Positions 35,901-47,700 of a stretch of DNA of 64,000 nt are shown here, piece by piece. The stretch lies in contig JAUCBJ010003662.1 of the NCBI GenBank assembly GCA_032718475.1, positions 1-64,000 on the forward strand. Reading direction: 5' to 3'. The notes under the pieces are model-generated. The model saw nothing but the letters and a program-made list of their open reading frames with translations. It was not told the origin of the DNA and did no database searches. The position numbers were made by a program, and so were the translations under genes. Every line of letters begins with the position of its first letter. Position 1 is the first letter of the stretch. The stretch comes from Nemertoderma westbladi. Its lineage: Eukaryota; Xenacoelomorpha; Nemertodermatida; Nemertodermatidae.

Positions 35901-38900
35901 ATTACGTGGTTCTGTTGTTTGTTTGCTCACCTGTTCAGTTTTATTACGTGGTTCTGTTGTTTGTTTGCTCACCTGTTCAGTTGTATTACGTGGTTCTGTT
36001 GTTTGTTTGCTCACCTGTTCAGTTGTATTACGTGGTTCTGCTGTTTGTTTGCTCACCTGTTCAGTTGTATTACGTGGTTCTGTTGTTTGTTTGCTCACCT
36101 GTTCAGTTTTATTACGTGGTTCTGTTGTTTGTTTACTCACCTGTTCAGTTGTATTACGTGGTTCTGTTGTTTGTTTGCTCACCTGTTCAGTTTTATTACG
36201 TGGTTCTGTTGTTTGTTTGCTCACATGTTCAGTTGTATTACGTGGTTCTGTTGTTTGTTTGCTCACCTGTTCAGTTGTATTACGTGGTTCTGTTGTTTGT
36301 TTGCTCACCTGTTTAGTTTTTGTTTGCTCACCTGTTCAGTTTTATTACGTGGTTCTGTTGTTTGTTTACTCACCTCTTTACTTTTTGTTTGCTCACCTGT
36401 TCAGTTGTATTACGTGGTTCTGTTGTTTGTTTGCTCACCTGTTCAGTTTTATTACGTGGTTCTGTTGTTTGTTTGCTCACCTGTTCAGTTTTATTACGTG
36501 GTTCTGTTGTTTGTTTGCTCACCTGTTCAGTTGTATTACGTGGTTCTGTTGTTTGTTTGCTCACCTGTTCAGTTTTATTACGTGGTTCTGTTGTTTGTTT
36601 GCTCACCTGTTCAGTTGTATTACGTGGTTCTGTTGTTTGTTTGCTCACCTGTTCAGTTGTATTACGTGGTTCTGTTGTTTGTTTGCTCACCTGTTCAGTT
36701 TTATTACGTGGTTCGGTTGTTTGTTTGCTCACCTGTTCAGTTTTATTACGTGGTTCTGTTGTTTGTTTGCTCACCTGTTCAGTTGTATTACGTGGTTCTG
36801 TTGTTTGTTTGCTCACCTGTTCAGTTGTATTACGTGGTTCTGTTGTTTGTTTGCTCACCTGTTCAGTTTTATTACGTGGTTCTCTTGCTTGTTTGCTCAC
36901 CTGTTCAGTTTTATAACGTGGTTCTGTTGTTTGTTTGCTCACCTGTTCAGTTGTATTACGTGGTTCTGTTGTTTGTTTGCTCACCTGTTCAGTTTTATTA
37001 CGTGGTTCTGTTGTTTGTTTACTCACCTGTTCAGTTGTATTACGTGGTTCTGTTGTTTGTTTGCTCACCTGTTCAGTTGTATTACGTGGTTCTGTTGTTT
37101 GTTTGCTCACCTGTTCAGTTGTATTACGTGGTTCTGTTGTTTGTTTGCTCACCTGTTCAGTTTTATTACGTGGTTCTGTTGTTTGTTTGCTCACCTGTTC
37201 AGTTGTATTACGTGGTTCTGTTGTTTGTTTGCTCACCTGTTTAGTTTTTGTTTGCTCACCTGTTCAGTTTTATTACGTGGTTCTGTTGTTTGTTTACTCA
37301 CCTCTTTACTTTTTGTTTGCTCACCTGTTCAGTTGTATTACGTGGTTCTGTTGTTTGTTTGCTCACCTGTTCAGTTTTATTACGTGGTTCTGTTGTTTGT
37401 TTGCTCACCTGTTCAGTTTTATTACGTGGTTCTGTTGTTTGTTTGCTCACCTGTTCAGTTGTATTACGTGGTTCTGTTGTTTGTTTGCTCACCTGTTCAG
37501 TTTTATTACGTGGTTCTGTTGTTTGTTTGCTCACCTGTTCAGTTGTATTACGTGGTTCTGTTGTTTGTTTGCTCACCTGTTCAGTTGTATTACGTGGTTC
37601 TGTTGTTTGTTTGCTCACCTGTTCAGTTTTATTACGTGGTTCGGTTGTTTGTTTGCTCACCTGTTCAGTTTTATTACGTGGTTCTGTTGTTTGTTTGCTC
37701 ACCTGTTCAGTTGTATTACGTGGTTCTGTTGTTTGTTTGCTCACCTGTTCAGTTGTATTACGTGGTTCTGTTGTTTGTTTGCTCACCTGTTCAGTTTTAT
37801 TACGTGGTTCTCTTGCTTGTTTGCTCACCTGTTCAGTTTTATAACGTGGTTCTGTTGTTTGTTTGCTCACCTGTTCAGTTGTATTACGTGGTTCTGTTGT
37901 TTGTTTGCTCACCTGTTCAGTTATATTACGTGGTTCTGTTGTTTGTTTGCTCACCTGTTCAGTTTTATTACGTGGTTCCGTTGTTTGTTTGCTCACCTGT
38001 TCAGTTTTATTACGTGGTTCTGTTGTTTGTTTGCTCACATGTTCAGTTGTATTACGTGGTTCTGTTGTTTGTTTGCTCACCTGTTCAGTTTTATTACGTG
38101 GTTCTGTTGTTTGTTTGCTCACCTGTTCAGTTTTATTACGTGGTTCTGTTGTTTGTTTGCTCACCTGTTCAGTTGTATTACGTGGTTCTGTTGTTTGTTT
38201 GCTCACCTGTTCAGTTATATTACGTGGTTCTGTTGTTTGTTTGCTCACCTGTTCAGTTATATTACGTGGTTCTGTTGTTTGTTTGCTCACCTGTTCAGTT
38301 GTATTACGTGGTTCTGTTGTTTGTTTGCTCACCTGTTCAGTTGTATTACGTGGTTCTGTTGTTTGTTTGCTCACCTGTTCAGTTTTATTACGTGGTTCTG
38401 TTGTTTGTTTGCTCACCTGTTCAGTTTTATTACGTGGTTCTGTTGTTTGTTTGCTCACCTGTTCAGTTGTATTACGTGGTTCTGTTGTTTGTTTGCTCAC
38501 CTGTTCAGTTTTATTACGTGGTTCTGTTGTTTGTTTGCTCACCTGTTCAGTTGTATTACGTGGTTCTGTTGTTTGTTTGCTCACCTGTTCAGTTTTATTA
38601 CGTGGTTCTGTTGTTTGTTTGCTCACCTGTTCAGTTGTATTACGTGGTTCTGTTGTTTGTTTGCTCACCTGTTCAGTTGTATTACGTGGTTCTGTTGTTT
38701 GTTTGCTCACCTGTTCAGTTGTATTACGTGGTTCTGTTGTTTGTTTGCTCACCTGTTCAGTTTTATTACGTGGTTCGGTTGTTTGTTTGCTCACCTGTTC
38801 AGTTTTATTACGTGGTTCTGTTGTTTGTTTGCTCACCTGTTCAGTTGTATTACGTGGTTCTGTTGTTTGTTTGCTCACCTGTTCAGTTGTATTACGTGGT

Positions 38901-41900
38901 TCTGTTGTTTGTTTGCTCACCTGTTCAGTTTTATTACGTGGTTCTCTTGCTTGTTTGCTCACCTGTTCAGTTTTATAACGTGGTTCTGTTGTTTGTTTGA
39001 TCACCTGTTCAGTTGTATTACGTGGTTCTGTTGTTTGTTTGCTCACCTGTTCAGTTATATTACGTGGTTCTGTTGTTTGTTTGCTCACCTGTTCAGTTTT
39101 ATTACGTGGTTCCGTTGTTTGTTTGCTCACCTGTTCAGTTTTATTACGTGGTTCTGTTGTTTGTTTGCTCACATGTTCAGTTGTATTACGTGGTTCTGTT
39201 GTTTGTTTGCTCACCTGTTCAGTTTTATTACGTGGTTCTGTTGTTTGTTTGCTCACCTGTTCAGTTTTATTACGTGGTTCTGTTGTTTGTTTGCTCACCT
39301 GTTCAGTTGTATTACGTGGTTCTGTTGTTTGTTTGCTCACCTGTTCAGTTATATTACGTGGTTCTGTTGTTTGTTTGCTCACCTGTTCAGTTATATTACG
39401 TGGTTCTGTTGTTTGTTTGCTCACCTGTTCAGTTGTATTACGTGGTTCTGTTGTTTGTTTGCTCACCTGTTCAGTTTTATTACGTGGTTCTGTTGTTTGT
39501 TTGCTCACCTGTTCAGTTATATTACGTGGGTCTGTTGTTTGTTTGCTCACCTGTTCAGTTGTACATGTATTCCATGGTTCTGTTGTTTGTTTGCTCACCT
39601 GTTCAGGTTTTTTACGTGGTTCTGTTGTTTGTTTGCTCACCTGTTCAGTTGTATTACGTGGTTCTGTTGTTTGTTTGCTCACCTGTTCAGTTGTATTACG
39701 TGGTTCTGTTGTTTGTTTGCTCACCTGTTCAGTTGTATTACGTGGTTCTGTTGTTTGTTTGCTCACCTGTTCAGTTTTATTACGTGGTTCTGTTGTTTGT
39801 TTGCTCAGCTGTTCAGTTATATTACGTGGTTCTGTTGTTTGTTTGCTCACCTGTTCAGTTATATTACGTGGTTCTGTTGTTTGTTTGCTCACCTGTTCAG
39901 TTTTATTACGTGGTTCTGTTGTTTGTTTGCTCACCTGTTCAGTTTTATAACGTGGTTCTGTTGTTTGTTTGCTCACCTGTTCAGTTGTATTACGTGGTTC
40001 TGTTGTTTGTTTGCTCACCTGTTCAGTTATATTACGTGGTTCTGTTGTTTGTTTGCTCACCTGTTCAGTTTTATTACGTGGTTCCGTTGTTTGTTTGCTC
40101 ACCTGTTCAGTTTTATTACGTGGTTCTGTTGTTTGTTTGCTCACATGTTCAGTTGTATTACGTGGTTCTGTTGTTTGTTTGCTCACCTGTTCAGTTTTAT
40201 TACGTGGTTCTGTTGTTTGTTTGCTCACCTGTTCAGTTTTATTACGTGGTTCTGTTGTTTGTTTGCTCACCTGTTCAGTTGTATTACGTGGTTCTGTTGT
40301 TTGTTTGCTCACCTGTTCAGTTATATTACGTGGTTCTGTTGTTTGTTTGCTCACCTGTTCAGTTATATTACGTGGTTCTGTTGTTTGTTTGCTCACCTGT
40401 TCAGTTGTATTACGTGGTTCTGTTGTTTGTTTGCTCACCTGTTCAGTTGTATTACGTGGTTCTGTTGTTTGTTTGCTCACCTGTTCAGTTTTATTACGTG
40501 GTTCTGTTGTTTGTTTGCTCACCTGTTCAGTTTTATTACGTGGTTCTGTTGTTTGTTTGCTCACCTGTTCAGTTGTATTACGTGGTTCTGTTGTTTGTTT
40601 GCTCACCTGTTCAGTTTTATTACGTGGTTCTGTTGTTTGTTTGCTCACCTGTTCAGTTGTATTACGTGGTTCTGTTGTTTGTTTGCTCACCTGTTCAGTT
40701 GTATTACGTGGTTCTGTTGTTTGTTTGCTCACCTGTTCAGTTTTATTACGTGGTTCGGTTGTTTGTTTGCTCACCTGTTCAGTTTTATTACGTGGTTCTG
40801 TTGTTTGTTTGCTCACCTGTTCAGTTGTATTACGTGGTTCTGTTGTTTGTTTGCTCACCTGTTCAGTTGTATTACGTGGTTCTGTTGTTTGTTTGCTCAC
40901 CTGTTCAGTTTTATTACGTGGTTCTCTTGCTTGTTTGCTCACCTGTTCAGTTTTATAACGTGGTTCTGTTGTTTGTTTGCTCACCTGTTCAGTTGTATTA
41001 CGTGGTTCTGTTGTTTGTTTGCTCACCTGTTCAGTTATATTACGTGGTTCTGTTGTTTGTTTGCTCACCTGTTCAGTTTTATTACGTGGTTCCGTTGTTT
41101 GTTTGCTCACCTGTTCAGTTTTATTACGTGGTTCTGTTGTTTGTTTGCTCACATGTTCAGTTGTATTACGTGGTTCTGTTGTTTGTTTGCTCACCTGTTC
41201 AGTTTTATTACGTGGTTCTGTTGTTTGTTTGCTCACCTGTTCAGTTTTATTACGTGGTTCTGTTGTTTGTTTGCTCACCTGTTCAGTTGTATTACGTGGT
41301 TCTGTTGTTTGTTTGCTCACCTGTTCAGTTATATTACGTGGTTCTGTTGTTTGTTTGCTCACCTGTTCAGTTATATTACGTGGTTCTGTTGTTTGTTTGC
41401 TCACCTGTTCAGTTGTATTACGTGGTTCTGTTGTTTGTTTGCTCACCTGTTCAGTTTTATTACGTGGTTCTGTTGTTTGTTTGCTCACCTGTTCAGTTAT
41501 ATTACGTGGGTCTGTTGTTTGTTTGCTCACCTGTTCAGTTGTACATGTATTCCATGGTTCTGTTGTTTGTTTGCTCACCTGTTCAGGTTTTTTACGTGGT
41601 TCTGTTGTTTGTTTGCTCACCTGTTCAGTTGTATTACGTGGTTCTGTTGTTTGTTTGCTCACCTGTTCAGTTGTATTACGTGGTTCTGTTGTTTGTTTGC
41701 TCACCTGTTCAGTTGTATTACGTGGTTCTGTTGTTTGTTTGCTCACCTGTTCAGTTTTATTACGTGGTTCTGTTGTTTGTTTGCTCAGCTGTTCAGTTAT
41801 ATTACGTGGTTCTGTTGTTTGTTTGCTCACCTGTTCAGTTATATTACGTGGTTCTGTTGTTTGTTTGCTCACCTGTTCAGTTTTATTACGTGGTTCTGTT

Positions 41901-44700
41901 GTTTGTTTGCTCACCTGTTCAGTTATATTACGTGGTTCTGTTGTTTGTTTGCTCACCTGTTCAGTTGTATTACGTGGTTCTGTTGTTTGTTTGCTCACCT
42001 GTTCAGTTTTATTACGTGGTTCTGTTGTTTGTTTGCTCACCTGTTCAGTTGTATTACGTGGTTCTGTTGTTTGTTTGCTCACCTGTTCAGTTTTATTACG
42101 TGGTTCTGTTGTTTGTTTGCTCACCTGTTCAGTTTTATAACGTGGTTCTGTTGTTTGTTTGCTCACCTGTTCAGTTGTATTACGTGGTTCTGTTGTTAGT
42201 TTGCTCACCTTTTCAGTTTTATTACGTGGTTCTGTTGTTTGTTTGCTCACCTGTTCAGTTTTATTACGTGGTTCTGTTGTTTGTTTGCTCACCTGTTCAG
42301 TTGTATTACGTGGTTCTGCTGTTTGTTTGCTCACCTGTTCAGTTTTATTACGTGGTTCTGTTGTTTGTTTGCTCATCTGTTCAGTTTTATTACGTGGTTC
42401 TGTTGTTTGTTTGCTCACCTGTTCAGTTTTATTACGTGGTTCTGTTGTTTGTTTGCTCACCTGTTCAGTTGTATTACGTGGTTCTGATGTTTGTTTACTC
42501 ACCTGTTTAGTTTTTGTTTGCTCACCTGTTCAGTTTTATTACGTGGTTCTGTTGTTTGTTTACTCACCTGTTTAGTTTTTGTTTGCTCACCTGTTCAGTT
42601 GTATTACGTGGTTCTGTTGTTTGTTTGCTCACCTGTTCAGTTTTATTACGTGGTTCTGTTGTTTGTTTGCTCACCTGTTCAGTTTTATTACGTGGTTCTG
42701 TTGTTTGTTTGCTCACCTGTTCAGTTGTAATACGTGGTTCTGTTGTTTGTTTGCTCACCTGTTCAGTTGTATTACGTGGTTCTGTTGTTTGTTTGCTCAC
42801 CTGTTCAGGTTTTTTTTACGTGGTTCTGTTGTTTGTTTGCTCACCTGTTCAGTTGTATTACGTGGTTCTGTTGTTTGTTTGCTCACCTGTTCAGTTTTAT
42901 TACGTGGTTCTGTTGTTTGTTTGCTCACCTGTTCAGTTGTAATACGTGGTTCTGTTGTTTGTTTGCTCACCTGTTCAGTTGTATTACGTGGTTCTGTTGT
43001 TTGTTTGCTCACCTGTTCAGGTTTTTTTTACGTGGTTCTGTTGTTTGTTTGCTCACCTGTTCAGTTGTATTACGTGGTTCTATTGTTTGTTTGCTCACCT
43101 GTTCAGTTGTATTACGTGGTTCTGTTGTTTGTTTGCTCACCTGTTCAGTTGTATTACGTGGTTCTGTTGTTTGTTTGCTCACCTGTTCAGTTTTATTACG
43201 TGGTTCTGTTGTTTGTTTGCTCACCTGTTCAGTTGTATTACGTGGTTCTGTTGTTTGTTTGCTCACCTGTTCAGTTGTATTACGTGGTTCTGCTGATTGT
43301 TTGCTCACCTGTTCAGTTGTATTACGTGGTTCTGTTGTTTGTTTGCTCACCTGTTCAGTTGTATTACGTGGTTCTGTTGTTTGTTTGCTCACCTGTTCAG
43401 TTTTATTACGTGGTTCTGTTGTTTGTTTGCTCACCTGTTCAGTTGTATTACGTGGTTCTGTTGTTTGTTTGCTCACCTGTTCAGTTGTATTACGTGGTTC
43501 TGCTGTTTGTTTGCTCACCTGTTCAGTTGTATTACGTGGTTCTGTTGTTTGTTTGCTCACCTGTTCAGTTTTATTACGTGGTTCTGTTGTTTGTTTACTC
43601 ACCTGTTCAGTTGTATTACGTGGTTCTGTTGTTTGTTTGCTCACCTGTTCAGTTGTATTACGTGGTTCTGTTGTTTGTTTGCTCACCTGTTCAGTTGTAT
43701 TACGTGGTTCTGTTGTTTGTTTGCTCACCTGTTCAGTTTTATTACGTGGTTCTGTTGTTTGTTTGCTCACCTGTTCAGTTGTATTACGTGGTTCTGTTGT
43801 TTGTTTGCTCACCTGTTTAGTTTTTGTTTGCTCACCTGTTCAGTTTTATTACGTGGTTCTGTTGTTTGTTTACTCACCTCTTTACTTTTTGTTTGCTCAC
43901 CTGTTCAGTTGTATTACGTGGTTCTGTTGTTTGTTTGCTCACCTGTTCAGTTTTATTACGTGGTTCTGTTGTTTGTTTGCTCACCTGTTCAGTTTTATTA
44001 CGTGGTTCTGTTGTTTGTTTGCTCACCTGTTCAGTTGTATTACGTGGTTCTGTTGTTTGTTTGCTCACCTGTTCAGTTTTATTACGTGGTTCTGTTGTTT
44101 GTTTGCTCACCTGTTCAGTTGTATTACGTGGTTCTGTTGTTTGTTTGCTCACCTGTTCAGTTGTATTACGTGGTTCTGTTGTTTGTTTGCTCACCTGTTC
44201 AGTTTTATTACGTGGTTCGGTTGTTTGTTTGCTCACCTGTTCAGTTTTATTACGTGGTTCTGTTGTTTGTTTGCTCACCTGTTCAGTTGTATTACGTGGT
44301 TCTGTTGTTTGTTTGCTCACCTGTTCAGTTGTATTACGTGGTTCTGTTGTTTGTTTGCTCACCTGTTCAGTTGTATTACGTGGTTCTGTTGTTTGTTTGC
44401 TCACCTGTTCAGTTTTATTACGTGGTTCTGTTGTTTGTTTGCTCACCTGTTCAGTTATATTACGTGGTTCTGTTGTTTGTTTGCTCACCTGTTCAGTTAT
44501 ATTACGTGGTTCTGTTGTTTGTTTGCTCACCTGTTCAGTTTTATTACGTGGTTCTGTTGTTTGTTTGCTCACCTGTTCAGTTGTATTACGTGGTTCTGTT
44601 GTTTGTTTGCTCACCTGTTCCGTTATATTACGTGGTTCTGTTGTTTGTTTGCTCACCTGTTCAGTTGTATTAGGTGGTTCTGTTGTTTGTTTGCTCACCT
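35041..44700. repeat. Higher-order duplication with 7462-bp offset, including a 928-bp tandem duplication
   Basis: Junctions at 35102, 35335 and 35547 recur at 42564, 42797 and 43009 (offset 7462). The segment continues to about 36.2/43.7 kb. Within it 36320-37247 is repeated at 37248 onward with a 928-bp shift, equal to 21 full units plus two 23-bp units. The variant CACCTCTTTACTTTTTG (near 36371, 37300, 43876 and 63653) marks these copies. Confidence 0.7.
39000..42502. repeat. Higher-order repeat of 1980 bp marked by a 48-bp unit
   Basis: A unit with a 6-bp insertion (GTTGTACATGTATTCCATGG) occurs at 34081, 39563, 41543 and 56867 (ACATG start). The middle two are exactly 1980 bp apart, which equals 46 full units plus the 48-bp unit. 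Flanking rare variants (T-run CAGGTTTTTTACG and GCTCAGCTG) keep their spacing. Confidence 0.75.
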
Positions 44701-47700
44701 GTTCAGTTTTATTACGTGGTTCTGTTGTTTGTTTGCTCACCTGTTCAGTTGTATTACGTGGTTCTGTTGTTTGTTTGCTCACCTGTTCAGTTTTATTACG
44801 TGGTTCTCTTGCTTGTTTGCTCACCTGTTCAGTTTTATAACGTGGTTCTGTTGTTTGTTTGCTCACCTGTTCAGTTTATTACGTGGTTCTGTTGTTTGTT
44901 TGCTCACCTGTTCAGTTTTATTACGTGGTTCTGTTGTTTGTTTTCTCACCTGTTCAGTTGTATTACGTGGTTCTGTTGTTTGTTTGCTCACCTGTTCAGT
45001 TGTATTACGTGGTTCTGTTGTTTGTTTGCTCACCTGTTCAGTTTTATTACGTGGTTCTGTTGTTTGTTTGCTCACCTGTTCAGTTTTATTACGTGGTTCT
45101 GTTGTTTGTTTGCTCACCTGTTCAGTTGTATTACGTGGTTCTGTTGTTTGTTTGCTCACCTGTTCAGTTATATTACGTGGTTCTGTTGTTTGTTTGCTCA
45201 CCTGTTCAGTTTTATTACGTGGTTCTGTTGTTTGTTTGCTCACCTGTTCAGTTGTATTACGTGGTTCTGTTGTTTGTTTGCTCACCTGTTCAGTTTTATT
45301 ACGTGGTTCTCTTGCTTGTTTGCTCACCTGTTCAGTTTTATTACGTGGTTCTGTTGTTTGTTTGCTCACCTGTTCAGTTGTATTACGTGGTTCTGTTGTT
45401 TGTTTGCTCACCTGTTTAGTTTTTGTTTGCTCACCTGTTCAGTTTTATTACGTGGTTCTGTTGTTTGTTTGCTCACCTGTTCAGTTGTATTACGTGGTTC
45501 TGTTGTTTGTTTGCTCACCTGTTCAGTTTTATTACGTGGTTCTGTTGTTTGTTTGCTCACCTGTTCAGTTGTATTACGTGGTTCTGTTGGTTCAGTTTTA
45601 TTACGTGGTTCTGTTGTTTGTTTACTCACCTGTTTAGTTTTTGTTTGCTCACCTGTTCAGTTGTATTACATGGTTCTGTTGTTTGTTTGCTCACCTGTTC
45701 AGTTTTATTACGTGGTTCTGTTGTTTGTTTGCTCACCTGTTTAGTTTTTGTTTGCTTACCTGTTCAGTTTTATTACGTGGTTCTGTTGTTTGTTTGCTCA
45801 CCTGTTCAGTTTTATTACGTGGTTCTGTTGTTTGTTTGCTCACCTGTTCAGTTTTATTACGTGGTTCTGTTGTTTGTTTGCTCACCTGTTCAGTTGTATT
45901 ACGTGGTTCTGTTGTTTGTTTGCTCTCCTGTTCAGTTGTATTACGTGGTTCTGTTGTTTGTTTGCTCACCTGTTCAGTTGTATTACGTGGTTCTGTTGTT
46001 TGTTTGCTCACCTGTTCAGTTTTATTACGTGGTTCTGTTGTTTGTTTGCTCACCTGTTCAGTTGTATTACGTGGTTCTGTTGTTTGTTTGCTCACCTGTT
46101 CAGTTTTATTACGTGGTTCTGTTGTTTGTTTGCTCACCTGTTCAGTTGTATTACGTGGTTCTGTTGTTTGTTTGCTCACCTGTTCAGTTTTATTACGTGG
46201 TTCTGTTGTTTGTTTACTCACCTGTTTAGTTTTTGTTTGCTCACCTGTTCAGTTGTATTACGTGGTTCTGTTGTTTGTTTGCTCACCTGTTCAGTTTTAT
46301 TACGTGGTTCTGTTGTTTGTTTGCTCACCTGTTTAGTTTTTGTTTGCTCACCTGTTCAGTTTTATTACGTGGTTCTGTTGTTTGTTTGCTCACCTGTTCA
46401 GTTTTATTACGTGGTTCTGTTGTTTGTTTGCTCACCTGTTTAGTTTTTGTTTGCTCACCTATTCAGTTTTATTACGTGGTTCTGTTGTTTGTTTGCTCAC
46501 CTGTTTAGTTTTTGTTTGCTCACCTGTTCAGTTTTATTACGTGGTTCTGTTGTTTGTTTGCTCACCTGTTCAGTTTTATTACGTGGTTCTGTTGTTTGTT
46601 TGCTCACCTGTTTAGTTTTTGTTTGCTCACCTGTTCAGTTTTATTACGTGGTTCTGTTGTTTGTTTGCTCACCTGTTCAGTTTTATTACGTGGTTCTGTT
46701 GTTTGTTTGCTCACCTGTTTAGTTTTTGTTTGCTCACCTGTTCAGTTTTATTACGTGGTTCTGTTGTTTGTTTGCTCACCTGTTCAGTTTTTGTTTGCTC
46801 ACCTGTTCAGTTTTATTACGTGGTTCTGTTGTTTGTTTGCTCACCTGTTCAGTTTTATTACGTGGTTCTGTTGTTTGTTTGCTCACCTGTTTAGTTTTTG
46901 TTTGCTCACCTGTTCAGTTTTATTACGTGGTTCTGTTGTTTGTTTGCTCACCTGTTCAGTTTTATTACGTGGTTCTGTTGTTTGTGTGCTCACCTGTTCA
47001 GTTTTATTACGTGGTTCTGTTGTTTGTTTGCTCACCTGTTCAGTTTTACTACGTGGTTCTGTTGTTTGTTTGCTCACCTGTTTAGTTTTTGTTTGCTCAC
47101 CTGTTCAGTTGTATTACGTGGTTCTGTTGTTTGTTTGCTCACCTGTTCAGTTTTATTACGTGGTTCTGTTGTTTGTTTACTCACCTGTTTAGTTTTTGTT
47201 TGCTCACCTGTTCAGTTGTATTACGTGGTTATGTTGTTTGTTTGCTCACCTGTTCAGTTTTATTACGTGGTTCTGTTGTTTGTTTGCTCACCTGTTTAGT
47301 TTTTGTTTGCTCACCTGTTCAGTTTTATTACGTGGTTCTGTTGTTTGTTTGCTCACCTGTTCAGTTTTATTACGTGGTTCTGTTGTTTGTTTGCTCACCT
47401 GTTCAGTTATATTACGTGGTTCTGTTGTTTGTTTGCTCACCTGTTCAGTTTTATTACGTGGTTCTGTTGTTTGTTTGCTCACCTGTTCAGTTGTATTACG
47501 TGGTTCTGTTGTTTGTTTGCTCACCTGTTCCGTTATATTACGTGGTTCTGTTGTTTGTTTGCTCACCTGTTCAGTTTTATTACGTGGTTCTGTTGTTTGT
47601 TTTCTCACCTGTTCAGTTGTATTACGTGGTTCTGTTGTTTGTTTGCTCACCTGTTCAGTTGTATTACGTGGTTCTGTTGTTTGTTTGCTCACCTGTTCAG

